Under the pieces are notes generated by a model. That model ran no database searches, had not been told where the DNA came from, and saw only the letters and a program-made list of their open reading frames with translations. This document shows, in pieces, positions 35,549 to 43,297 of a DNA stretch of 64,000 bases (positions are counted from its first letter, which is position 1; the number at the start of each line of letters is the position of its first letter). The stretch is taken from contig UPZA01000004.1 in assembly GCA_900538575.1 (NCBI GenBank), positions 171,731 through 235,730 on the forward strand. The letters are read 5' to 3'. The position numbers and the translations under genes were made by a program. Source of the stretch: an uncultured Ruminococcus sp. (GTDB lineage Bacteria > Bacillota > Clostridia > Oscillospirales > Ruminococcaceae).

Positions 35549-37495
35549 TTAAGCCTTCTTATTTGATATTTCATCAATCAGTCTGTCCAGCAATTCTGCT
35601 GCAGTCATAGAGCCGAGATCGCCGTCGCGTCTTGAGCGTACTGATAACGTATTAGTTTCAGCCTCATTATCCCCCGCTATAATCATATACGGTATTTTTT
35701 CAAGCTGAGCCTGTCTTATCTTATACCCCATCTTTTCCGCTCTTTCGTCTATCGTATATCTGATACCCGCGGCCTCAAGCCTTGCCGCAATTTCGTTTAC
35801 ATAAGGCAGATGTCTGTCCGCTATGGGGATAAACCGAATTTGCTCGGGAGCAAGCCACAAAGGGAACGCTCCGGCATACTTTTCAATTAGAAGCGCAAGC
35901 GTTCTTTCATAGCAGCCGAGAGAAGTCCTGTGAATTATATACGGACGTTTTCTTGTTCCGTCTACGTCTATATATTCCATACCGAATTTTTCCGCCAAAA
36001 GCATATCTATCTGAATCGTTACAATAGTATCCTCCTTGCCGTAAACGTTCTTATACTGTATATCCAGCTTCGGACCGTAAAAGGCCGCTTCATCTATACC
36101 TACCTCATATTCCACTCCAAGGTGATCAAGTATCTTTTTCATAACCGACTGCGCGTGATCCCACTGCTCTGCCGTTCCCTCGTATTTATTTTTAGGATTA
36201 GCCGGATCCCACTGTGAAAAGCGGAATGTACACTCGTCAAGAAGTCCTACCGTGCCAAGAAAATATTTTGCAAGCTCCAGACAATCCTTGAATTCCTCTT
36301 CAAGCTGTTCCGGACGCAGAACAAGATGTCCCTCCGAAATAGTAAACTGACGAACACGTATAAGACCGTGCATTTCTCCGCTGTCCTCGTTCCTGAAAAG
36401 CGTTGAGGTTTCACCAAGTCTCATGGGAAGATCCCTGTACGAGCGCTGCCTGTTGAGAAAAACTTGATACTGAAAAGGGCAGGTCATAGGGCGAAGCGCA
36501 AAGCATTCCTTTGTTTCGTCATTTGGATCACCTAAAATAAACATACCGTCAAGATAATGATCCCAATGTCCGGAAATTTTATAAAGCTCGCGTTTAGCCA
36601 TAAACGGCGTTTTAGTCAGTAGATAGCCGTGCTTTTGCTCTACATCCTCAACCCATCTTTGAAGCAGTTGTATTACTCTTGCTCCCTTAGGAAGAATAAT
36701 CGGGAGCCCCTGACCGATATAATCGACCGTTGTAAAAAGCTCAAGCTCTCTTCCCAGTTTATTATGATCTCGCATTTTTGCGTCCTCAAGCGCCTTCAAG
36801 CGCTCTTCAAGCTGAGAAGCCTTCGGAAAAGCCGTTGCATAGACTCTTGTAAGCATTTTGTTTTTTTCGGAGCCCCTCCAGTAAGCGCCCGTACATGAAA
36901 GAAGCTTAAAAGCCTTTACCGGAGAGGTTGAAAGCAAATGAGGTCCGGCGCAAAGATCTGAAAATTCGCCCTGCTTATAAAATGAAATCGGCTCTCCCTT
37001 TTGAGCATGCTCTCTGCAAAGCTCTGCCTTATAGATTTCTCCCTGCTCTTCCAAAGCTCTTACAGCCTCATCCGGCTGCATCACATAGCATTCCAGAGGA
37101 AGTCCTTCCTTAACTATCTTCTTCATTTCCGATTCTATTTTTGAAAGATCATCAGTGGTAAACGGCTTTTCAAGATCGAAATCATAGTAAAAGCCGTTTT
37201 CTATTGCCGGTCCTATTGCAAGCCTTGCGTTCGGATAAAGCCTCTTAACAGCCTGAGCCAAAATATGAGAAGCCGTATGCCAGAACGTTTGCTTTCCCTC
37301 GGCAGTATCAAAAGTCATAACTTCAAAATCGCAATCGCTGTCAATAACTGTCCTGAGATCCTTTACTTCACCGTTGATTTTTACACAGCATGCCGCTTTA
37401 TACAAACCTGCGCCGATTCCCTTAATAACTTCAGCGGCGGATACGGCAGACTCGATCTCGCGGATACTTCCATCCTTTAATTTTAATTTTATCAT
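35549..37495 (-). CDS. thrS: Threonyl-tRNA synthetase
   Basis: Charges tRNA-Thr. It has 648 residues with the complete domain order: TGS (1-60), the SAD editing domain with the HTASHILAQAVKR zinc-like motif (about 73-85), the class II catalytic core with motif 1 to 3 elements (MTCPFQYQVFL; GETSTLFRNEDSGEMHGLIR; RTSLGCYERTLALLIEKY), and the C-terminal anticodon-binding domain. The catalytic-site Cys in MTCPF is conserved. TAAAGGAG precedes ATG 37495. It is 105 bases downstream of a membrane hydrolase gene with no terminator between, so the T-box at 38934-39172 probably controls it through that gene. Confidence 0.96.
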   Translation of the reverse strand: MIKLKLKDGSIREIESAVSAAEVIKGIGAGLYKAACCVKINGEVKDLRTVIDSDCDFEVMTFDTAEGKQTFWHTASHILAQAVKRLYPNARLAIGPAIENGFYYDFDLEKPFTTDDLSKIESEMKKIVKEGLPLECYVMQPDEAVRALEEQGEIYKAELCREHAQKGEPISFYKQGEFSDLCAGPHLLSTSPVKAFKLLSCTGAYWRGSEKNKMLTRVYATAFPKASQLEERLKALEDAKMRDHNKLGRELELFTTVDYIGQGLPIILPKGARVIQLLQRWVEDVEQKHGYLLTKTPFMAKRELYKISGHWDHYLDGMFILGDPNDETKECFALRPMTCPFQYQVFLNRQRSYRDLPMRLGETSTLFRNEDSGEMHGLIRVRQFTISEGHLVLRPEQLEEEFKDCLELAKYFLGTVGLLDECTFRFSQWDPANPKNKYEGTAEQWDHAQSVMKKILDHLGVEYEVGIDEAAFYGPKLDIQYKNVYGKEDTIVTIQIDMLLAEKFGMEYIDVDGTRKRPYIIHRTSLGCYERTLALLIEKYAGAFPLWLAPEQIRFIPIADRHLPYVNEIAARLEAAGIRYTIDERAEKMGYKIRQAQLEKIPYMIIAGDNEAETNTLSVRSRRDGDLGSMTAAELLDRLIDEISNKKA

Positions 37496-37600
37496 TTTTT
37501 TACTCCTTTATAATAATCTATTTTTATTGTTGATTTACTACCAAAAACTATAATTTTTTAATTATTAACGGCTTTACTACCATAGATCGAACAATTACAT

Positions 37601-38914
37601 TTAAAAGCCTCTTACCTTTAAATCATTCACTAAATTAACATAAAATTCTCTTACGTCAAAGCCTTTAATATTTTCACGGTTTAAATCAATTACATCACCG
37701 TGAGTTATACCCCTCTTACTCTTAGGTTCAAGAAAAATAAAACGATTTCCCCACTTCATAGAATTAACGGAAACTAATCCGTCATTTTCACCATCAAACA
37801 ACTTAACAAACCTATATGAAAGATTAAGCGGAAACTGTCCGCTTGACGCTTTTTTGGCCTTTGACCCTACGCTTTGGTAATACACCTCAGAAGAATCCTG
37901 ACATTTTCTATTAAGCTCACTGCACGAGGTTTCTGTTAAACAAGTAACAGCAGATATAAAATCAGGATCATTGTCACCAATTTTTCTCAGAACATTATTA
38001 TATTTATCAGCAATGGAATCTCGTACTCTTTCAGGAACTTTTTTTAAAAGATATTCGGCAAACAGACAACCATGATGGGGTGTATTTATAGTTGTAAGAC
38101 TTGCCGTATACTTATCAGCTCCAAGAATACTGATAGCATACCTTGCGTCAAGACCGCCCTTAGAATGTGCAATGACATTCAGCTTTTTACATCCGTTTTT
38201 TCTAATAATATCTTCCATTCTTTCCATAAGCTCCTTAGCGCTTTCTTCAACTGAAGACGCGGACTGCTGATTCCCATAATAAATAACCGCTCCATTTTTT
38301 TCAAGCTCGTCAGCAATTCTTCCCCAATAATTAATAAGCTTTGAATCTCTGAAAAAAACACCATGTACCATTAATATCGGATATATAGTTTTACAAAAAT
38401 GTTTATCACACCGTTTTATATCTCTTTGAATTACCATACGCTCAAAACGGTATTCACAAGATATGACATATATAATTTTTATAAGCATAACAATATTTAT
38501 AATAGGAATCATTCCGCAAACTGCGCCGGCAATTCGCCATTTTATTCCAAGCTGATTTGAAGTAAGATAAACTCGGATTATACCATTCCAAAAAATAATA
38601 AACTCGCCTATAAAAAATATAACAGTATTTAAAATAATAGATTTTGAATCAATCTCAGATAAGAAGCTCAGATATAATGTCAATATAATTTGTACAGTTA
38701 CGGTTATTAAAAAAACTGACAGAAGATTCAGACCCCCGCGTAATATTTGCAGCTTTTTACCGTATTGCTTTGAATATACCGGAAACAAACAGTATATAAC
38801 AAAATAAATACATCCAAATATAATAAAAAACACTTTTGAACCCAAATTAAAGTATTGTAAAAAAAGATACATATTCAATATAACTTCTATTAATATAGAA
38901 TTAATTACTATCAT
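37601..38914 (-). CDS. Membrane-anchored alpha/beta hydrolase (lipase-like)
   Basis: 437 residues. The N-terminal 155 residues are four or five hydrophobic helices; the rest is an alpha/beta hydrolase domain of lipase or PGAP1 type. The nucleophile elbow is VIAHSKGGLDARY (Ser about residue 251), the oxyanion region is PILMVHGVFF (about 178), and NDGLVSVNSMKWG with ITHGDV supply the candidate Asp and His. It may act on lipids or cell-envelope esters. GAGGAGG precedes ATG 38914. It is the first ORF after the T-box leader and lies between that leader and thrS, an unusual place for such an enzyme. Confidence 0.82.
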   Translation of the reverse strand: MIVINSILIEVILNMYLFLQYFNLGSKVFFIIFGCIYFVIYCLFPVYSKQYGKKLQILRGGLNLLSVFLITVTVQIILTLYLSFLSEIDSKSIILNTVIFFIGEFIIFWNGIIRVYLTSNQLGIKWRIAGAVCGMIPIINIVMLIKIIYVISCEYRFERMVIQRDIKRCDKHFCKTIYPILMVHGVFFRDSKLINYWGRIADELEKNGAVIYYGNQQSASSVEESAKELMERMEDIIRKNGCKKLNVIAHSKGGLDARYAISILGADKYTASLTTINTPHHGCLFAEYLLKKVPERVRDSIADKYNNVLRKIGDNDPDFISAVTCLTETSCSELNRKCQDSSEVYYQSVGSKAKKASSGQFPLNLSYRFVKLFDGENDGLVSVNSMKWGNRFIFLEPKSKRGITHGDVIDLNRENIKGFDVREFYVNLVNDLKVRGF

Positions 38915-38933
38915 AGCGCCTCCTCTTTAAATA

Positions 38934-39172
38934 AAAAAGCCCCTCAGACCAATTAGATCCAAGGGGCGATAAGATAACCGCTGTTCCACCCTTATTCGCA
39001 CGAAAATATCATGCCTCATAAGCCGTTTTTTAACGGGAACGAACCGTCGGGTATTAACCGAGCTCAAAAGGCGGTGTATTTACTGTCCGTTATAGCGCGG
39101 CTTTCAGCCGGTGACTGCGCTTCTCTGAATAACTCCTACAATAAATCTTCCTTTATCAAAGCTTTCAATAAT
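38934..39172 (-). promoter_or_regulatory. T-box riboswitch leader (expected threonine-responsive)
   Basis: On the minus strand the leader contains the 5' element AGAGAAGCG of stem I, a run of hairpins, the conserved T-box AAGGGTGGAACAGCGG (38979-38994), and a terminator stem (38940-38968) ending in GCTTTTTT just before the hydrolase gene. T-box leaders sense uncharged tRNA and read through when it is scarce. The specifier codon is not proven: an ACC (Thr) at 39050-39052 in AATACCCGACGG is a candidate. thrS, second in the transcript, makes threonine the logical amino acid. Confidence 0.88.
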
Positions 39173-39175
39173 TAA

Positions 39176-39204
39176 ATGCTATCATAATTTTTTAATTTTG
39201 TCAA
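39176..39204 (-). promoter_or_regulatory. Promoter of the T-box operon
   Basis: Minus strand TTGACA (39199-39204), a 17-base spacer and TAGCAT (39176-39181). Confidence 0.85.
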
Positions 39205-39230
39205 GAGAAAAAAATAAAATTTTCAGCATT

Positions 39231-39566
39231 TTATATATCGCTATGTTTATCCTGCGATTCAAGCATTTCCATAATTCTCTCTTCTATTCTGATTTGATTA
39301 TCATGATTCAAATTTCCAAATAATTTAACAAGACGCGCCGGAGACAAGTCCCTGCAAAATTTTTTATCGTTCGTTCTTCCCGCTATATAATCAAGGGAAA
39401 CGTTATAGTATTCCGCTAATTTTATTGCCTTTGAAAAAGGAATATCGATTTCACCCCTCTCATACTTCCCGTAATGATTAACAGATACTTCAATTAAATC
39501 AGCCACATATCTCTGCGTTAGATCGTTGTCTTCCTTTAAATCTTTCAGTCTTTGGTAAAATCCCAT
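39231..39566 (-). CDS. XRE-family transcriptional regulator
   Basis: 111 residues. A Cro/C1-type helix-turn-helix covers residues 5-60 (LKDLKEDNDLTQRYVADLIE, VSVNHYGKYERGEIDIPFSK), followed by SLDYIAGRTND and a short helical tail for dimerisation. The target is unknown. A divergent promoter directly upstream is surrounded by GTATTTACT boxes that overlap both promoters, so it probably represses itself and the RNA candidate at 39663. GGAGG precedes ATG 39566. The downstream end nearly meets the T-box promoter. Confidence 0.88.
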   Translation of the reverse strand: MGFYQRLKDLKEDNDLTQRYVADLIEVSVNHYGKYERGEIDIPFSKAIKLAEYYNVSLDYIAGRTNDKKFCRDLSPARLVKLFGNLNHDNQIRIEERIMEMLESQDKHSDI

Positions 39567-39616
39567 AAATAAATCCTCCGAATTTTATATATAATATAAG
39601 ATTCTATCATATAAAT

Positions 39617-39688
39617 GGTATTTACTATTGACTTTAAAATCTATTTGGTGTATAATATTAGTAAATCAATTATAAAGATTGTATTTAC
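39617..39688 (+). promoter_or_regulatory. Promoter with repeated operator-like boxes
   Basis: TTGACT (39628-39633), a 17-base spacer and TATAAT (39651-39656). Three similar boxes surround it: GGTATTTACTA (39617-39627), inverted TTAGTAAATC (39658-39667) and GTATTTAC (39681-39688). The first touches the -35 box, the second lies at the transcription start. They are candidate sites for the XRE protein encoded divergently. Confidence 0.65.
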
Positions 39689-39824
39689 AGTTTGTATAAA
39701 CTAATTTTATATACAATTACAAAGTGTCGCAGTTATTTTTTCTATTTTCTAATATTATATAAATAATAAGAAACGGTTTATCCCTTGATTAAATAAAGCA
39801 AGGGATAAACCGTTTTCTTTTTTG
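39663..39824 (+). ncRNA. Candidate standalone RNA of about 155 nt
   Basis: It starts from the promoter at 39628-39656 and ends at a very strong terminator: a perfect 17-bp stem (39771-39787 with 39799-39815), an 11-base loop, and TTTCTTTTTT. The 110 bases before the stem have no ATG frame and only one 12-codon GTG frame. The next gene on the right is on the opposite strand, so this is not a gene leader. No known RNA family was recognised. It fills the 290-base spacer between two XRE genes. Confidence 0.55.
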
Positions 39825-39854
39825 CCATTAATATATAAATAATTTCACTATAAT

Positions 39855-40064
39855 TCAGTCTTTCTGAAATTCCAGAATATCTCCAGCTTCACAATCAAGC
39901 GCTTCGCAGATTGCCGCAAGTGTAGAAAATCTTATGGCTGTAACTTTATTATTCTTGATTTTTGAAAGATTTACATTTGAGATTCCCACTCGTTCAGCAA
40001 GTTCATTAAGAGATATCTTTCTTTCTACCATCATACGATCCAGTCTTAATATAATTTTTCCCAT
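39855..40064 (-). CDS. Small XRE regulator (YozG-type)
   Basis: 69 residues, almost entirely a helix-turn-helix (MIILRLDRMMVERKISL-like opening with KISLNELAERVGISNVNLSK, then FSTLAAICEALDCEAGDILE). This short form commonly follows a DUF2975 membrane protein, as in B. subtilis yoaS-yozG, and the same order is seen here with 15 bases between the genes. It probably represses the shared promoter at 40686-40714. The ligand or signal is unknown. Confidence 0.88.
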   Translation of the reverse strand: MGKIILRLDRMMVERKISLNELAERVGISNVNLSKIKNNKVTAIRFSTLAAICEALDCEAGDILEFQKD

Positions 40065-40079
40065 AATACCAAAACCTCA

Positions 40080-40631
40080 TTATAAAAGTCCGTCGACATC
40101 GTTCTGAAGTTCAGCGCCGTATACAAAAATCTGAGTAATAAATAAAATCAATATCCCTAAAATTAAGCCGTCTATCCTGACAACGATTTCCGCTTTCTCT
40201 ACACCGATAACAATTCTGGAAATAACGCTCATAATAAATCCGATTACAGGAACGGATAAAGAAAATATTCCGATTTCACGAATCATACGGATATTATCCT
40301 TATTGAACGGATCATTTTCAGATTTTTTGACAACCAAATAAACATTACGAAAAACCATTGCCATTAATGATAAAATTATTACAGAGCCAATTGCAAAAAG
40401 TCTGATTACAGTCATATCTAATAAACCGTTTTCATCAACGGCAGTCATTTCAAATCCATAGGTTGACACCTCGTTTCCATATTCAGGTATTAATTTCGAG
40501 ACGACATCAAATAACCAATCTTTTGCCGCAAAAGAGCATACCAATAAAGCTGCCGAAAATACCGCTCCTGCCCAATGCAGAATTTCCACTGTCTTAGAAA
40601 CTGCCATAGTAATTTTGCTGATATTTTTCAT
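40080..40631 (-). CDS. DUF2975 membrane protein (YoaS-type)
   Basis: 183 residues with four membrane helices (about 15-35, 72-92, 118-138 and 150-172) and an extracellular loop between the first two. The family has no established biochemical role and is typically encoded with a small XRE regulator, as here. A consensus promoter with a large inverted repeat lies directly upstream. Start ATG 40631 has GGAGG 5 bases before it. Confidence 0.82.
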   Translation of the reverse strand: MKNISKITMAVSKTVEILHWAGAVFSAALLVCSFAAKDWLFDVVSKLIPEYGNEVSTYGFEMTAVDENGLLDMTVIRLFAIGSVIILSLMAMVFRNVYLVVKKSENDPFNKDNIRMIREIGIFSLSVPVIGFIMSVISRIVIGVEKAEIVVRIDGLILGILILFITQIFVYGAELQNDVDGLL

Positions 40632-40685
40632 TTCATATCCTCCGTAAATATTATAAATTTTGTTTTTACCGGCTTCAACAATATT

Positions 40686-40742
40686 ATTATAGCATTAGAT
40701 TTTACGTTTGTCAATAACAATTTAATGTTTATCATTAAATTG
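40686..40742 (-). promoter_or_regulatory. Promoter and operator of the DUF2975-XRE pair
   Basis: Minus strand TTGACA (40709-40714), a 17-base spacer and TATAAT (40686-40691), a full consensus. Three bases upstream of the -35 box is a perfect inverted repeat, CAATTTAATG and CATTAAATTG around 5 bases (40718-40742), a likely binding site for the small XRE protein. Confidence 0.75.
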
Positions 40743-40762
40743 GTTTCGTTTGACATTAATAT

Positions 40763-40793
40763 AAAAGGGATACGCTATATGCGTATCCCTTTT
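40763..40793 (-). terminator. Terminator of the sulfhydrylase-cysK operon
   Basis: Written in transcript direction, the cysK stop is at 40801, so this hairpin follows it by 8 bases: a 13-bp perfect stem (AAAAGGGATACGC with its complement) and a 5-base loop, with TTTTATATT after it. Confidence 0.8.
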
Positions 40794-40800
40794 ATATTTT

Positions 40801-41730
40801 TTATTCAAATAATGCAGTTGAGAGATATCTTTCGCCTGTATCCGGAATAATAACAACAATATTTTTACCCTTGTTCTCAGGACGCTTTGCTAATTTCGCT
40901 GCCGCCCAAACTGCCGCTCCTCCGGATATACCGATCAATATGCCCTCTGTCCTTGCTATCTTTCTTCCGGTTTCAAAGCATACTTCATTCGGAACAGTGA
41001 TAATCTCGTCATAAATATCAGTATCAAGAGTATCAGGAACAAAACCGGCGCCGATACCCTGAATTTTATGAGGCCCCGCGTTGCCTCCGGACAAAACGGG
41101 GGAAGCTTCCGGTTCGACTGCAACTATTTTAATATCAGAATTCTTAGACTTTAGATACCTTCCGGTACCGGATATCGTTCCGCCAGTTCCTACTCCACTT
41201 ACAAATATATCGACATTTCCGTCAGTATCGTTCCATATTTCAGGACCTGTAGAGTCATAATGAGCCTGAGGATTAGATTTATTTACAAACTGGCCCAGTA
41301 TTACCGCACCCTCGATTTCATTTTTCAATTCCTCCGCTTTGGCAATTGCACCAGACATTCCCTTTGAACCGTCTGTAAGAACGATTTCAGCTCCATAACC
41401 CTTCAAAAGCTTTCTTCTCTCAACGCTCATTGTTTCCGGCATAGTCATTATAGCTCTGTATCCTTTTGAAGCCGCTGCGGCGGCAAGACCTATTCCGGTA
41501 TTCCCGCTGGTAGGTTCTATTATTGCCGCTCCAGGTTTGAGAATACCTGATTTCTCCGCGTCTTCTATCATCTTTTTCGCTACTCTGTCCTTAACGCTTC
41601 CCGCAGGATTAAAAAATTCCAGCTTTCCTAAAAGATTTGCCTCCAGTCCCTCAGCGGACATATAATTATTTAATTTCATAAGAGGAGTTCCGCCTATAAG
41701 CTCCATAACGCTACTATAAATCTTAGCCAT
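40801..41730 (-). CDS. cysK: Cysteine synthase (O-acetylserine sulfhydrylase)
   Basis: A PLP enzyme that makes cysteine from O-acetylserine and sulfide. It has 309 residues from ATG 41730, chosen for GGGAGA just upstream and the typical start AKIYSSVMELIGGTPLMKL. The PLP lysine is in PAGSVKDRVAK (about residue 44), the substrate loop TSGNTGIGLA is near 70, and GVGTGGTISGTGRYLK binds the phosphate (about 175-190). It lies 14 bases after the O-acetylhomoserine sulfhydrylase stop in one operon, so both routes of sulfide fixation are co-expressed. Confidence 0.96.
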   Translation of the reverse strand: MAKIYSSVMELIGGTPLMKLNNYMSAEGLEANLLGKLEFFNPAGSVKDRVAKKMIEDAEKSGILKPGAAIIEPTSGNTGIGLAAAAASKGYRAIMTMPETMSVERRKLLKGYGAEIVLTDGSKGMSGAIAKAEELKNEIEGAVILGQFVNKSNPQAHYDSTGPEIWNDTDGNVDIFVSGVGTGGTISGTGRYLKSKNSDIKIVAVEPEASPVLSGGNAGPHKIQGIGAGFVPDTLDTDIYDEIITVPNEVCFETGRKIARTEGILIGISGGAAVWAAAKLAKRPENKGKNIVVIIPDTGERYLSTALFE

Positions 41731-41744
41731 AAAAAATCTCCCTT

Positions 41745-43037
41745 TCATATTTTATCAAACGCCTGTGAAAGATCGTTTATAATATCGTCTATATGTTCTA
41801 TTCCGATAGACAATCTTATTGTATTGGGCTTTATATTCTGCTTTAATAATTCCTTTTCACTCAGTTGGGAATGAGTTGTTGACGCCGGATGAATTACAAG
41901 CGATTTTGCGTCAGCCACATTTGCAAGGAGTGAAAAAAGCTCAAGACTATCTATAAACCGTTTTGCTTCAGCTTCTCCGCCTTTTATTTCAAATGTAAAT
42001 ATCGAGCCTCCGCCGTTAGGAAAGTATTTTTTATAAAGCTCAGGATCACCGTTGTCAGATATTGACGGATGGTTTACCCGATTTACTTTCGGATGATCTT
42101 TTAAATAGTTTACCGCTTTAACCGCATTCAGAGTATGACGCTCTACTCTAAGCGACAAGGTTTCAAGACCTTGAAGAAGTAAAAATGCGTTGAAAGGCGA
42201 TAAGGCCGCTCCAGTGTCCCTCAGCAGAACCGCACGAATTCTTGTCACAAATGCAGCAGCTCCGGCTGCCTCTGCAAAGCTAATGCCATGATAACCCGGA
42301 TCCGGTTCTGTCAGCGTAGGAAACTTTCCTGAAGCGTTCCAATCAAAATTACCGCTGTCCACAATAACGCCGCCCAGAGACGTACCATGACCTCCGATAA
42401 ATTTTGTTGCTGAATGAACAACTATATCCGCTCCATATTCAATAGGTCTTACTAAATAAGGCGTTGCAAATGTATTATCGACAATTAACGGAATATTATG
42501 CCTGTGAGCTATCCGAGCTACCTTTTCAATATCTATAATATTAGAATTCGGGTTTCCCAGAGTTTCAATAAAAACAGCCTTTGTATTTTCTTTTATTGCT
42601 TTTTCAATGCTGTCAGGTTCAGGATTCACAAATGAAGTTTCTATACCGAACTGAGGCAGAGTGTGAGCAAACAAATTATAGGTACCTCCGTAAATAGTTT
42701 CAGAGGCAACAATGTGTCCGCCGTTTGCGGCTATGTTTTCCGCCGCATAAGCTATCGCCGCCGCTCCGCTTGCTACCGCGAGAGCAGCCGTTCCGCCTTC
42801 CAAAGCAGCGATTCTCTTCTCAAAAATTTCCTGCGTAGGATTAGTAAGCCTTCCGTATATGTTCCCGCTATCCTTAAGATTAAACCTTTCTTCAGCATTC
42901 CGGCAATTCTTAAATACATAAGACGATGTCTGATATATAGGAACTGCTCTTGCTCCCGTATCTGAATCGGGATTTTCCTGACCTACATGAAGCTGTAACG
43001 TTTCAAATTTTAATTTTTTAGAATCTAATTTGCTCAT
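41745..43037 (-). CDS. O-acetylhomoserine aminocarboxypropyltransferase
   Basis: A 430-residue PLP enzyme of the Cys/Met metabolism family that makes homocysteine from O-acetylhomoserine and sulfide. The start KFETLQLHVGQENPDSDTGA and the PLP lysine motif VHSATKFIGGHGTSLGG (about residue 210) are typical of MetY/OAHS rather than MetB or MetC; the length of 430 also fits. The homocysteine would feed MetE, encoded in the 51-kb region. AGGAGG precedes ATG 43037. Confidence 0.94.
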   Translation of the reverse strand: MSKLDSKKLKFETLQLHVGQENPDSDTGARAVPIYQTSSYVFKNCRNAEERFNLKDSGNIYGRLTNPTQEIFEKRIAALEGGTAALAVASGAAAIAYAAENIAANGGHIVASETIYGGTYNLFAHTLPQFGIETSFVNPEPDSIEKAIKENTKAVFIETLGNPNSNIIDIEKVARIAHRHNIPLIVDNTFATPYLVRPIEYGADIVVHSATKFIGGHGTSLGGVIVDSGNFDWNASGKFPTLTEPDPGYHGISFAEAAGAAAFVTRIRAVLLRDTGAALSPFNAFLLLQGLETLSLRVERHTLNAVKAVNYLKDHPKVNRVNHPSISDNGDPELYKKYFPNGGGSIFTFEIKGGEAEAKRFIDSLELFSLLANVADAKSLVIHPASTTHSQLSEKELLKQNIKPNTIRLSIGIEHIDDIINDLSQAFDKI

Positions 43038-43171
43038 AATAATATACCTCCTGATAAATAATATTAAATAAATAAAAGCTTCAGCACATTCGTTTATACA
43101 GCCGTTTATCGTATCTCATTTTCATCAAGCCTCATCTTATCCTATTATTCCTATGTTTTTAGTATGTAATT

Positions 43172-43200
43172 AGTATATACTATTATTTTATATTTGTCAA
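43172..43200 (-). promoter_or_regulatory. Promoter of the sulfhydrylase-cysK operon
   Basis: Minus strand TTGACA (43195-43200), a 17-base spacer and TATACT (43172-43177). The leader between it and ATG 43037 is about 130 bases, with no terminator. A direct repeat ATAGGA/AATAGGA occurs early in it (near 43139-43155). No S-box or T-box motif was seen. Confidence 0.8.
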
Positions 43201-43297
43201 GATAAATTTTGAAATTTATGAAAATAATTTCTGTTAAAGAAAAGAATGCTCCCTTATTCGGAGCATTCCTTCCTTTATTTATGAAATCATTAAATTA

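Noticed and set aside
43038..43200. SAM (S-box) or T-box riboswitch before the sulfhydrylase-cysK operon
   Set aside because: The leader is only about 130 bases, lacks a terminator hairpin and shows no S-box or T-box core motifs.
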